NCBI GenBank assembly: GCA_046541515.1
Contig: JBKHDD010000078.1
Location: forward strand, 1-21,325
DNA: 21,325 bases
Source of the DNA: CAYFVR01 sp046541515
GTDB taxonomy: Bacteria; Desulfobacterota; Desulfobacteria; Desulfobacterales; Desulfococcaceae
Direction of reading: 5' to 3'
Shown: positions 7,349-14,612 of the stretch, piece by piece
Layout: every line of letters starts with the position of its first letter
How positions within the stretch are numbered: position 1 is the first letter of the stretch
Notes under the pieces: generated by a model
Database searches by the model: none
What the model saw: the letters and a program-made list of their open reading frames with translations, nothing else
What the model was told of the DNA's origin: nothing
Made by a program: the position numbers and the translations under genes

Positions 7349-8002
7349 TCACGGGAAGTCGATCAGTTCCGCCAGCTCGTCCCAACTTCCCACCTCCGGA
7401 AAGGGATGGGGCTCCCGGTTCCAGGGCTGGCGGAACAGGATCGGTTGAATCCCGGCCGGTTCCAGCAAAAAGCAGGTTTCCAGCCGGTCTTCAACGAACC
7501 AGCGAATCCCCTTTTCCAGCAGCACGTCGGTCTTGGCCTCAAAAGAGCCGGTGGCCACCAGGTCCACCTGGTGGCCGGCCAGGGGCAACCGGTCCAAAAT
7601 CCAATTCTGGATGTACTCCGGAGAGGGCCGGGCCGTAATGAAACGAACCGGGTTGCAGCAATCGGCCAGCCGACGCATGACCTCGCCCACGCCGTCCACG
7701 GGATGAAGCCCGTGATCCCGGGTGCCGTCCAACAGCCGATGAATCACCCCCTCGATCACCTCATCGGCGACGTCGAGACATTGGCCGAGGTTGTAGCAGG
7801 TCATCTCCTCGTAGCCGATCTCCACGCCGAAGTCGTCCCGTGCGATGTCGATGAAAAGATGCATGGTGTCGGCCACCACGCCGTCCACGTCGAAGCCGAT
7901 GGCGCGCGGGTCGATGCGCACCTCCGGCCGAATATCCGATCCTCCGTCGGATCGCTCTTCTGGCCGAACATCGGGGAGAGCCCCGGGAACAGGGGATTTC
8001 AT
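7349..8002 (-). CDS. HAD-superfamily phosphatase, 5'-nucleotidase-like
   Basis: 217 residues from the ATG at 8,000-8,002, which has GGAAA about 9 bases upstream. A TTG two codons earlier is less likely, because the GGAAA is then too close. All four HAD motifs are present: DVDGVVADT (38-46, nucleophile D38 and acid/base D40), FITARP (121-126, T123), K157 in GSFEAKTDV, and EDR (171-173). This resembles the deoxyribonucleotidase or YqfW type of small HAD hydrolase. The substrate cannot be read from sequence. The first 30 residues are extra and contain a small internal duplication (DVRPE at 11-15 and DIRPE at 23-27). The gene is 20 bases downstream of the Rho-N-like gene and 10 bases upstream of xerC, so the three probably form one transcript. 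Confidence 0.8.
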   Translation of the reverse strand: MKSPVPGALPDVRPEERSDGGSDIRPEVRIDPRAIGFDVDGVVADTMHLFIDIARDDFGVEIGYEEMTCYNLGQCLDVADEVIEGVIHRLLDGTRDHGLHPVDGVGEVMRRLADCCNPVRFITARPSPEYIQNWILDRLPLAGHQVDLVATGSFEAKTDVLLEKGIRWFVEDRLETCFLLEPAGIQPILFRQPWNREPHPFPEVGSWDELAELIDFP

Positions 8003-8022
8003 GGTCAAGTTTCCGATGGAAA

Positions 8023-8343
8023 TCAGCTCAACCGCCGGGTCTTTTTCTTCAGGCGGATGATTTTTTTTCGATAGATGGCGGCCATGCGGTCGTCGTCCTT
8101 TTCCATGGCGGCTTCGCGTTTGGCCTTCATTTCCCGAATTTTCTTTTTCAGTTCGCGAACGTCCCCTTTTTTTCGACGGCTCTGGGGCGCTTCGATCCCC
8201 CGGGCCTCGCGGATGGCGGCAATCAACTCGGCCTTGTTCATGCCCGACGCGCCGACCACTTCCTCGGTTTCCATCGCCAGATCCCGCAATTCCTTGGCGG
8301 TCATCTTCTCCAGCGGCTTTTCCTTGGCTTCCTTCTGGGCCAT
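8023..8343 (-). CDS. Small basic protein with Rho-N/SAP-like N-terminus
   Basis: 106 residues. Residues 9-50 (KPLEKMTAKELRDLAMET onward, to IREARGI) look like the helix-extension-helix of the Rho termination factor N-terminal or SAP domain: a short helix with MTAKELRDLA and a second with MNKAELIAAIREA. Residues 55-106 are a Lys/Arg-rich helix, probably a short coiled coil, with few acidic residues near the end. Such a protein could bind nucleic acid, but no helicase or ATPase part of Rho is present. The ATG at 8,341-8,343 follows a strong AAAGGAG site. It leads the HAD-xerC string. Upstream lie an 18-bp palindrome and the terminator of the next operon. The true function is unknown. Confidence 0.75.
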   Translation of the reverse strand: MAQKEAKEKPLEKMTAKELRDLAMETEEVVGASGMNKAELIAAIREARGIEAPQSRRKKGDVRELKKKIREMKAKREAAMEKDDDRMAAIYRKKIIRLKKKTRRLS

Positions 8344-8363
8344 GGCCCCCGTCTCCTTTCGCC

Positions 8364-8381
8364 GGCGTCCCCGGGGACGCC
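8364..8381. promoter_or_regulatory. 18-bp perfect palindrome in the leader of the Rho-N-like gene
   Basis: GGCGTCCCCGGGGACGCC is self-complementary over its whole length and lies about 20 bases before the start codon. It could be a protein-binding dyad in DNA or a hairpin in the mRNA leader. Confidence 0.4.
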
Positions 8382-8404
8382 TCTCAATTTAGTGGATTAT
8401 GCTC

Positions 8405-8443
8405 AAGAAAAAAAGCGCAAGCGGAGGGAACCCCTCCGCTTGC
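8405..8443 (-). terminator. Intrinsic terminator after the slipin gene
   Basis: The arms GCAAGCGGAGGG (8,417-8,428) and CCCTCCGCTTGC (8,432-8,443) pair over 12 bases around a 3-base loop. On the minus strand the hairpin is followed by GCTTTTTTTCTT. It closes the operon lipoprotein-coaBC-UDG-NfeD-slipin, and it also lies between the promoter candidate at 8,477-8,506 and the Rho-N-like gene. Confidence 0.9.
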
Positions 8444-8476
8444 ACGGCACATTCGTCCGTCAATGAAAAAGTTTGT

Positions 8477-8506
8477 TTAATAATGCAGGATTCCGGCCCC
8501 TGTCAA
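8477..8506 (-). promoter_or_regulatory. Candidate sigma70 promoter at the end of the slipin gene
   Basis: TTGACA (8,506-8,501, perfect -35) is followed after 18 bases by TATTAA (8,482-8,477, 4 of 6). The -35 overlaps the slipin stop codon. A start near 8,470 would make an RNA of about 65 bases ending at the terminator at 8,405-8,443, or a leader reading through to the Rho-N-like gene. Confidence 0.35.
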
Positions 8507-9261
8507 CCGTCATTTTCCTTGGCAAACCGCTCCATAAAGCCTTTCACGAGGTCGATGGGCACGGGAAAGATGGTGGTCGTGTTGTGCTCGGCGGACATCT
8601 CGTTCATGGTCTGGAGATATCGGAGCTGAAGTGCCGCCGGATGCTTCTGGATGATCTCCGCCGCCTCGGCCAGCCGGGTCGCCGCCTGAAATTCGCCCTC
8701 GGCGTTGATGACCTTGGCCCGCCGGTCCCGCTCGGCTTCCGCCTGCCGAGCCATGGCTCGCTGCATTTCCGTGGGCAGATCGATGTGCTTCAACTCCACC
8801 GTCGCCACTTTGATTCCCCAGGGATCGGTGTGGGTGTCGAGAATCTCCTGCAAATGATCGTTGATCTTGTCCCGCTCGGCCAACAGCTCGTCCAGCTCGG
8901 CCTGGCCGCAGACGCTCCGCAGGGTGGTCTGGGCGAGCTGGGCCATGGCGTAGCCGTATTCCTCCACCTCGATCACGGCTTTGACCGGGTCGATGACCCG
9001 GAAATAAATGACCGCGTTCACCTTCACCGATACGTTGTCCCGGGTAATGACGTCCTGGGGGTCCACGTCCATGACGATGAGCCGGAGGCTGACCTTCACC
9101 ATTTTGTCGATGACGGGAATCAGAATGATGAGGCCGGGCCCCTTGCTTCCGATCACCCGACCCAGCCGGAAGACCACGCCCCGCTCGTACTCGTTGAGAA
9201 TTTTGATGGCCGACCAGAGAAACAGCGCCAACAGGACGACGCCGGCAATGATAAAGGGCAT
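8503..9261 (-). CDS. Slipin (stomatin/SPFH-family membrane protein)
   Basis: 252 residues. An N-terminal membrane hairpin or anchor (2-22, PFIIAGVVLLALFLWSAI) is followed by the SPFH/Band 7 domain, with NEYERGVVFRLGRVIG (23-38), GPGLIILIPVIDKM (41-54), DVDPQDVITRDNVSVKVNAV (65-84) and a long helical part with ARQAEAERDRRAKVINAEGE (171-190), the stomatin signature. The helix probably drives oligomers on the inner membrane. The start follows AAGGAGG, a perfect ribosome-binding site. The gene lies 125 bases after the full-length NfeD protease gene. The NfeD-slipin pair is a widely conserved partnership; in archaea the NfeD protease (PH1510) cleaves the C-terminal part of its stomatin partner (PH1511). 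That relation is inferred here from order and family. Confidence 0.93.
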   Translation of the reverse strand: MPFIIAGVVLLALFLWSAIKILNEYERGVVFRLGRVIGSKGPGLIILIPVIDKMVKVSLRLIVMDVDPQDVITRDNVSVKVNAVIYFRVIDPVKAVIEVEEYGYAMAQLAQTTLRSVCGQAELDELLAERDKINDHLQEILDTHTDPWGIKVATVELKHIDLPTEMQRAMARQAEAERDRRAKVINAEGEFQAATRLAEAAEIIQKHPAALQLRYLQTMNEMSAEHNTTTIFPVPIDLVKGFMERFAKENDG

Positions 9262-9386
9262 GAACGGTTCCTCCTTCCAGAGGGAAAAAGTTCACCCGCG
9301 TTCCGAATTCGAACCCAAGTGAACGCCGATCCCGAAATGCCGGGGGCGAATTCCCATCGCTCCCCCCATTTCGAATCAGGTGAACG

Positions 9387-10748
9387 CTACCGAGTGGATT
9401 CCTCGGAATTCTTCAAATCCACATCCGGATCAATGACCTTCAGTTCGCCGGACGTCTCCACCGGGACGACCTCCAAGGTCAGCCCCTGAAAGCCGACCAC
9501 CCGGACCCGTCGGCCCGGCTCCAGGGCGGTTTCCGACCGGGCGTTCCACAGCTCGCCCCGGAGCAGCACCTTGCCCGCCGGGTTCAATTCGCGGCGGACC
9601 ACCCCTTCCGCGCCAACGAGGCCGTCGGCGCCGGTGCGGGGCCGGTTCATGTGGGAGCGGACGACCAGCGTCGCCGCCAGGATGAAAAAGCCGCCCACGA
9701 ACAGCACCCCGGCGGCCACCAGCTGCCAGCTCACCTGGAAGGCCGGATGCTCGTACAGCATGAAGGAGCCCAGGGCCAGGGAAACCAGACCGGCGAGACC
9801 CAGCAAACCGAAGCTGGCGATGTTCAGCTCCAGGAAGAAAAAAAGCAGCGACAGCAGAATCAGCAACACCCCCGCGGTGTTGACCGGCAGGGTTTGGAAC
9901 CCGAAAAAGGCCAGAATCAGACAGAACCCGCCCACCGCGCCGGGCAGGACGGCGCCGGGGCTGGACAATTCGAAATAGAGCCCCACCAGCCCGATCATCA
10001 TCAGAATGTAGGCGATGTTGGGGTCGCCGATGGTCTTGAGCACGCGGGTCCGGAGGTCCTGTTCCACCTCCACGAGTTCGGGGTTCTCCAGTTGGAGCGT
10101 TCCCTTTTCCGGGACCTTCCAGCCGTCCAGCAGTTCCAGCAGCGCGTCCAGATCCGGCGCCACCATGTCGACGACGTCCTCCCGAAGCGCCTCGCCCTCG
10201 GTGATGGAAACGCTTTCCCGCACCGCCCGCTCGGCCCAGTCCACGTTGCGGCCCCGCCGTTCGGCGATGCTCCGGGCGTAGGCGGCCATGTCGTTGACCG
10301 CCTTTTCCGCCATCGTCTCGTCGCCCTCCCCGCCGCCGACGCCCACGGGGTGGGCCGCGCCGATATTGGTGCCGGGAGCCATGGCGGCCACGTCCGCGGC
10401 CAGGGCGATGATGGCCCCGGCCGAGGCGGCCCGGGCGCCCGCCGGGGAGATGTAGACCACCACCGGGTGCAGGCTGCCGAAAATGGCCTGGATGATGTCC
10501 CGCATGGAATCCACCAGCCCGCCCGGCGTGTCCAGCTCGATGATGGTGCAGACCGCTCCCGCCGCCTCGGCTTTGTCGATGGCCCGCGCCACGAAGCCGG
10601 AAACCGCCGGGCCGATGGGGTCGGCCACCCGGACGTGGTAGACCTTGTCGGCCGCCAGAGCCGCCGGGACCGTCAGGAAGAAAAAAAACAGCGTGATCCA
10701 AATCGGTCCCAAATGAATCCCGCCGCGCCGGTTCCGATCGTAGCCCAT
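9387..10748 (-). CDS. Full-length NfeD membrane-bound serine protease (ClpP-like)
   Basis: From the ATG at 10,746-10,748 it has 453 residues. A signal sequence (FFFFLTVPAALA, cleavage after about 32) is followed by a ClpP-class protease domain with ELDTPGGLVDSM, the catalytic serine in ARAASAGAI (S109) and the likely general-base lysine in EKAVND (K149), a Ser-Lys dyad as in PH1510. Five or so membrane segments follow (about 247-363), then a soluble OB-fold NfeD domain with LVGAEGVVRREL and GRRVRVVGFQGLTLEV. An upstream ATG at 10,835 would add 29 residues and overlap the UDG end by 14 bases. I prefer the later start, because the extension is low in G/C at third positions and would bury the signal peptide. 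It likely works with the slipin gene downstream in membrane quality control. Confidence 0.9.
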   Translation of the reverse strand: MGYDRNRRGGIHLGPIWITLFFFFLTVPAALAADKVYHVRVADPIGPAVSGFVARAIDKAEAAGAVCTIIELDTPGGLVDSMRDIIQAIFGSLHPVVVYISPAGARAASAGAIIALAADVAAMAPGTNIGAAHPVGVGGGEGDETMAEKAVNDMAAYARSIAERRGRNVDWAERAVRESVSITEGEALREDVVDMVAPDLDALLELLDGWKVPEKGTLQLENPELVEVEQDLRTRVLKTIGDPNIAYILMMIGLVGLYFELSSPGAVLPGAVGGFCLILAFFGFQTLPVNTAGVLLILLSLLFFFLELNIASFGLLGLAGLVSLALGSFMLYEHPAFQVSWQLVAAGVLFVGGFFILAATLVVRSHMNRPRTGADGLVGAEGVVRRELNPAGKVLLRGELWNARSETALEPGRRVRVVGFQGLTLEVVPVETSGELKVIDPDVDLKNSEESTR

Positions 10749-10821
10749 GGAACGGCGCAACGCTCCAACGGAATTCGAAGCGGAACGAATTCCCCGGGAT
10801 TCATGGCGGGAAGCTTCGGGC

Positions 10822-11736
10822 TTATGCGTTTTCATGGCGATCCCGGTTTAAAAAATCCCGCAGCCGTTTCATGTCGGCCCAGACCGCCCGCTTCCATTCC
10901 GGAAAGCGAAGCAGAAAGGCGGGATGATAGGTGACCAAAAGGGGCGTGTCTCCGTAGGTGATCGGCTTTCCGCGAAGTTGATTCAGCGGCGCGTCGGTGG
11001 TAAGCAGAGCCATGACCGCGACCTTGCCCAGGGCCACGAGGATTTCGGGGCGCACCGACCGAATCTGCCGATCCAAAAAGGGGCGGCAGGTGGCCATCTC
11101 GTCCGGCTCGGGATTCCGGTTTCCCGGGGGCCGGCATTTCACCACGTTGGCGATGTAGACCGATTCCCGGGTCATGCCGACGGCCTGGATGATCCGGTTC
11201 AGCAATTGGCCGGCCCGCCCCACGAAGGGCTCTCCCTGGCGATCCTCGTCCCGGCCGGGCCCTTCGCCCACGAACATCGCCCGGGCCCGGGGATTCCCCG
11301 TGCCGAAGACCAGCCGGTTTCGCCCCTCGGCCAGCGGGCAGCGTCGGCAGTCGCCCAGGTCGGCGCGGATATCTTCCAGGGTTTCGGCCCCGGGAGCCGG
11401 TCCCCGCGCGTCCGGAGACTTGGCCCGCGCGGGCTCCCGGGAGGTGCGGGGACGACCAGAAGGTCGGTCCATCCGGGGCTGCGGCTTTTCCGTCCCAAGA
11501 CCGCCGGCCGGAAAATTCCGGTCCCGAGGTCCAGTCGTCCGCTCGCCGGGGCCCTCCTCGGAATTGCGGCGCGGCGGCGCGAGACGATCCAAAACGGCGC
11601 GCGCCTCGGGGGAGAGATCGAAGCCGGCGCAACCGGAAGCGGACATGGCCCGCAGGCTGTCCTGAACGGCCAGCAACAACCGGCCGTAGGCCCGCCGGGG
11701 AACGGGAGGCGGCCCCCCGATCATCTCGTCGGTCAT
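10822..11736 (-). CDS. Family 4 uracil-DNA glycosylase with long N-terminal extension
   Basis: 304 residues. The catalytic part (about 118-300) has the four cysteines of the Fe-S cluster: CRRCPLA (C130, C133), KCRPPGNR (C201) and TCRPFL (C217). It also has the active-site motif GEGPGRDEDRQGEPFVGRAG (157-176) and the second motif YHPAFLLR (H271). The enzyme removes uracil from DNA in base-excision repair. The N-terminal 115 residues are rich in Arg, Pro and Gly with no recognisable domain and are probably disordered; typical family 4 enzymes are about 200 residues. The first 50 residues look helical (AYGRLLLAVQDSLRAM). The ATG overlaps the coaBC stop as ATGA, so it is co-transcribed and coupled with coaBC. 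Confidence 0.92.
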   Translation of the reverse strand: MTDEMIGGPPPVPRRAYGRLLLAVQDSLRAMSASGCAGFDLSPEARAVLDRLAPPRRNSEEGPGERTTGPRDRNFPAGGLGTEKPQPRMDRPSGRPRTSREPARAKSPDARGPAPGAETLEDIRADLGDCRRCPLAEGRNRLVFGTGNPRARAMFVGEGPGRDEDRQGEPFVGRAGQLLNRIIQAVGMTRESVYIANVVKCRPPGNRNPEPDEMATCRPFLDRQIRSVRPEILVALGKVAVMALLTTDAPLNQLRGKPITYGDTPLLVTYHPAFLLRFPEWKRAVWADMKRLRDFLNRDRHENA

Positions 11737-12938
11737 CCCATCCGCTCCACAACGCGGTCCAGCAGTCGATGGGCCACGGCGATCTTGGGCATGGACTCCA
11801 GAACTTCCTGGCCGCCGTCGGGATAGAAAAAGGTGACCCGGTTGTCATCCGAAGCAAACCCGGCGCCCGCCTCGGTCACCACGTTGCCCACGATCATGTC
11901 CAGATTTTTTTTGCGGAGTTTCTGGGACGCGTTTTCCCGCAAATCCCGGGTTTCGGCCGCGAAGCCCACCAGGAAGCGGTTTCCCTTGCGCGCCCCGATT
12001 TCCCGGAGGATGTCCGGATTCCGCTCCAGAATCAGCGTCTCCTCGGCGTCGCCCTTTTTGATTTTGTGCGCGGCGATTTCCCGGGGCCGGTAGTCGGAAA
12101 CCGCCGCCGTCTTGACGATGATCTCGGCGTCCGCCACCCGGCCCAGCGCGGCTTCGGCCATCTCGTTGGCGGTGGTCACCCGGACCACTTCCATCCCCGG
12201 CGGGTCGGGCAGGTTGACCGGGCCGGTCACCAACGTCACCTCCGCCCCCCGGTGTTCGGCGGCGCGGGCCACGGCGAAGCCCATCCGGCCCGAGGAGGGA
12301 TTGGAGATAAAGCGGACGGGGTCCAGGAATTCCCGGGTCGGCCCGGCGGTGACCAGCACCCGGCGGCCGCCCAGGTCCTTGCGGGTCAGCGCCGACTCCA
12401 GCCGGTCCATGATCTGTTCCGGCTCGGGGAGTCGCCCGGTCCCGGAGACGCCGCAGGCCAGCTCCCCTTCCCCCGGGGAAAGCACGAGGTGGCCGTCCGA
12501 ACGAAGAAGATCCAGATTCCGCTGAACCGCCGGGGAGAGATACATGTCCGAATTCATGGCGGGACAAAGCAGCACCGGGCAAGTGACCGCCGTCAGAAAC
12601 GTGGACAGGGCGTCGTCGGCGATGCCGCGGGCGAATTTGCCCAGCAGGTTGGCGGTGGCCGGCGCGACCACCACGGCCCGAGCCTCCCGGGCCCATTCGA
12701 TGTGGCGCATGGCGGCCTCGGGGTCCCGACGGTCGTAGAGATCGGTGCAGACCGGCCGGTTGCAGATGGCCTCGAAGGTGACGGGACCGACGAAATGGGC
12801 GGCGTTGGGGGTCATCATCACCCGCACGCGGGCGCCGACCTTGACCATCAGCCGGAGCAGATAAACGGCCTTGTAGGCGGCAATCCCGCCGCTGACACCC
12901 AGCACGATTTCCCTGCCGAACAGCATTCCCCGGCTCAC
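11733..12938 (-). CDS. coaBC: Bifunctional phosphopantothenoylcysteine decarboxylase/synthetase
   Basis: 401 residues joining both steps of coenzyme A synthesis: CoaB couples cysteine to 4'-phosphopantothenate using CTP, and CoaC, a flavin enzyme, decarboxylates the product. The CoaC half (1-185) shows GVSGGIAAYK (14-23), the active-site histidine H79 (RHIEWAR), PAMN (126-129) and the flap cysteine C162 (ACGVSGTGRL). The CoaB half (190-401) shows TAGPTREFLDPVRFISNPSSG (from 197), KTAAVSDYRP (276-285) and the lysine in AAHKIKK (K292). The start is GTG at 12,936-12,938, overlapping the lipoprotein stop as GTGA. GGGGAGGGG eight bases upstream supports it over the ATG four codons later. Confidence 0.96.
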   Translation of the reverse strand: MSRGMLFGREIVLGVSGGIAAYKAVYLLRLMVKVGARVRVMMTPNAAHFVGPVTFEAICNRPVCTDLYDRRDPEAAMRHIEWAREARAVVVAPATANLLGKFARGIADDALSTFLTAVTCPVLLCPAMNSDMYLSPAVQRNLDLLRSDGHLVLSPGEGELACGVSGTGRLPEPEQIMDRLESALTRKDLGGRRVLVTAGPTREFLDPVRFISNPSSGRMGFAVARAAEHRGAEVTLVTGPVNLPDPPGMEVVRVTTANEMAEAALGRVADAEIIVKTAAVSDYRPREIAAHKIKKGDAEETLILERNPDILREIGARKGNRFLVGFAAETRDLRENASQKLRKKNLDMIVGNVVTEAGAGFASDDNRVTFFYPDGGQEVLESMPKIAVAHRLLDRVVERMG

Positions 12939-13423
12939 TGAACCATCCCCTCCCCAACTCTGGGCGTCACCGTCGCGTTGGCGGTTGTGGGCACCACGCC
13001 GACCTCCACGGCGGTGGAAAAATCCCCCTCGGCGATGTTAATGACGCACCAGCGATTTTCCTTGTGGAAGAGCAAGATGGAGCGGGAAGCGGTGAAGCCC
13101 CCGATGGTCCGCCAGTTGTCCTTGGCCATGTTTTCCCGGAAAAACGCGATCAGCGAGCCCCGGTCCACCCGGCCGCGAAAGGCGAGAATGCCGGCGGAGA
13201 AGCCCTGAGACTGAACCAGGTAGGAGTTCTGCTTGTCCTCCCGCAGCTCCGCCGGAATGAGCACGTCCGGAAAACCATAGTAGAGCGGAGATTCGCCGAT
13301 GTTCCTTTCTCCGCCGCCTCCCCCCCCGGCGCTCCGCAAGCCGGTGCATCCCCCGGCGGAAATTGCCAACGCCAACGCCATCCAGATACAAACGGTGCTC
13401 CGCCCATTCTTCGTCGCCATCAT
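12935..13423 (-). CDS. Putative lipoprotein of unknown function
   Basis: 162 residues from the ATG at 13,421-13,423, with AAGGAG five bases upstream. The longer open frame upstream would cross the promoter and is rejected. MMATKNGRSTVCIWMALALA is a charged, hydrophobic leader and ISAGGC (21-26) is a loose lipobox, so Cys26 is probably lipidated. A polyglycine linker (34-38) follows. The folded part has FPDVLIPAELREDKQNSYLV (51-70), GILAFRGRVDRGSLIAFFRENM (78-99) and ILLFHKENRWCVINIAE (116-132). This looks like a small alpha/beta domain with a conserved-looking core that I cannot assign to a named family. It is the first gene of the operon with coaBC, overlapping it by four bases. An envelope role is inferred from the lipobox only. 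Confidence 0.75.
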   Translation of the reverse strand: MMATKNGRSTVCIWMALALAISAGGCTGLRSAGGGGGGERNIGESPLYYGFPDVLIPAELREDKQNSYLVQSQGFSAGILAFRGRVDRGSLIAFFRENMAKDNWRTIGGFTASRSILLFHKENRWCVINIAEGDFSTAVEVGVVPTTANATVTPRVGEGMVQ

Positions 13424-13552
13424 CGTGTCTCCTTCGGGTCGCCCATGTGGAATGTCGGTTGCCAACGGATTTTGGGGTGGAATTGCGCGGGCGCTCCGAA
13501 AATGATATTGGGGCGGTGGTAGGTTCAACCCGTGCAAAAATCGACGCCCATT

Positions 13553-13580
13553 TTGACCGGTTACGCCGATGGATGATAGA
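13553..13580 (+). promoter_or_regulatory. Candidate xerD promoter overlapping the divergent one
   Basis: TTGACC (13,553-13,558, 5 of 6) and GATAGA (13,575-13,580, 3 of 6) are 16 bases apart. A start near 13,587 would leave fewer than 10 bases before the first xerD ATG. The -10 shares bases with the -10 of the minus-strand promoter. Confidence 0.4.
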
Positions 13581-13601
13581 AAAAACGCCCCCTAATGTCA
13601 A
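13573..13601 (-). promoter_or_regulatory. Sigma70-type promoter of the lipoprotein-coaBC-UDG-NfeD-slipin operon
   Basis: TTGACA (13,601-13,596, perfect) and TATCAT (13,578-13,573, 5 of 6) are 17 bases apart on the minus strand. The start near 13,566 gives a leader of about 143 bases before the lipoprotein ATG. The -35 covers the xerD start codon region, and a second TTGACA lies 9 bases further upstream because the sequence ATGTCAACG is doubled at 13,595-13,612. Confidence 0.75.
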
Positions 13602-14530
13602 CGATGTCAACGAGCATCCCCCCAGCCGCCCAAGCCGGAGACCCGGACTCCCCCTCGGAGCGGTTCGTCCACTACCTGCTGGCCGAAAAAGGCTTGTCCG
13701 ACGCCACCGTCGCCGCCTATCGGGCCGACCTGGAACGGTATTTGGACGGACTGCGCGAAAAAAAGGTCGAGAACCTTTCCGACGGGGACACGCCCCTGCT
13801 GTTGGCCCATTTGATGCGACTGGAGCGAGAGGGACTCGACGCCCGGTCCCGGGCCAGGCACCTGGTGACCCTGCGCGCTTTTTACCGCTTTCTGGTTCGG
13901 GAAGGCGAACTGTCCGGCGACCCTTCGGCCCGGCTGGACCTGCCCAAAACCGGGCTTCGGCTGCCGGTCATTCTTTCGCTGGAGGAGGTGGAACGGCTGC
14001 TCTCCGCGCCGGACTCCGCCACGCCCCGCGGGCTGCGGGACGCCGCCATGCTGGAAATGCTCTACGGCGCGGGCCTGCGGGTGTCGGAACTGGTCGGCCT
14101 GCGCCTGGGCGACGTCCGAAGCGACGCCGGCGTCGTCCGGGCGGCGGGCAAGGGCGATCGGGAACGGCTGGTTCCCTTCGGTCTGCATGCCCGGGAACGG
14201 CTTCGGCTTTATTTGGAAAACGGACGCCCGACCCTTCTCAAAACCCGGATCAGCCCCTGGCTGTTCGTGGCCCGGGCCGGCAACCCCATGACCCGCCAGG
14301 GCTTTTGGAAGGCGCTGAAAACCTACGTTCGAAAAGCCGGAATCCGGAAGACCGTGTCGCCCCACAGCCTCCGCCACGCCTTCGCCAGCCATCTGTTGGA
14401 AGGCGGCGCGGACCTTCGGGCCATTCAGCTCATGCTGGGCCACGCAGACATTTCCACCACCCAAATTTACACCCACCTGGCCCGGGGCCGCCTCAAGGAA
14501 ATCCATGCCCGTTATCATCCGCGCGGGTAA
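13595..14530 (+). CDS. xerD: Tyrosine recombinase XerD
   Basis: 311 residues. The N-terminal core-binding domain (about 18-115) is followed by the catalytic domain with the full set: R162 (GAGLRVSELVGL), K186 (GKGDRERLVPFG), H257 and R260 (SPHSLRHAFASHLL), H283 (MLGHADI) and nucleophile Y292 (TQIYTHL). Length and motifs fit XerD, the partner of XerC in dimer resolution at dif. The gene at 6,322-7,338 is the better XerC because of its hslVU context. Two in-frame ATGs, at 13,595 and 13,604, sit in a doubled ATGTCAACG; neither has a ribosome-binding site, so translation may be near-leaderless. A stem GGGCG/CGCCC follows the stop at about 14,533 without a T-run. It is transcribed away from the coaBC operon. 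Confidence 0.92.
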   Translation: MSTMSTSIPPAAQAGDPDSPSERFVHYLLAEKGLSDATVAAYRADLERYLDGLREKKVENLSDGDTPLLLAHLMRLEREGLDARSRARHLVTLRAFYRFLVREGELSGDPSARLDLPKTGLRLPVILSLEEVERLLSAPDSATPRGLRDAAMLEMLYGAGLRVSELVGLRLGDVRSDAGVVRAAGKGDRERLVPFGLHARERLRLYLENGRPTLLKTRISPWLFVARAGNPMTRQGFWKALKTYVRKAGIRKTVSPHSLRHAFASHLLEGGADLRAIQLMLGHADISTTQIYTHLARGRLKEIHARYHPRG

Positions 14531-14583
14531 AGGGCGTCCGAAGCGCCCCTCCCGCGCCGAAACCCGCCGCGTCTCAAAAAGTT

Positions 14584-14612
14584 TTGACCACCGGGGGATC
14601 GGCTGATATGGA
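14584..14612 (+). promoter_or_regulatory. Candidate promoter with a dyad over the -10, for the 133-residue protein
   Basis: TTGACC (14,584-14,589) and TATGGA (14,607-14,612, with an upstream TGA extended-10 context) are 17 bases apart. A perfect 7-base inverted repeat, ATCGGCT (14,598-14,604) and AGCCGAT (14,612-14,618), brackets the -10, as an operator might. Confidence 0.45.

Noticed and set aside
9262..9386. Imperfect TGAACGC repeats between NfeD and slipin
   Set aside because: The copies are short and imperfect and no promoter spacing fits, so chance is enough.
8473..10934. Long plus-strand open frames opposite the slipin and NfeD genes
   Set aside because: They are antisense shadows of GC-rich genes, with His, Gly and Arg-rich composition and no motifs. 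The minus-strand proteins have complete catalytic motifs.
13595..14530. A dif site near the Xer genes
   Set aside because: I looked in the spacers for a 28-bp AT-rich Xer site with paired half-sites and found no convincing one.
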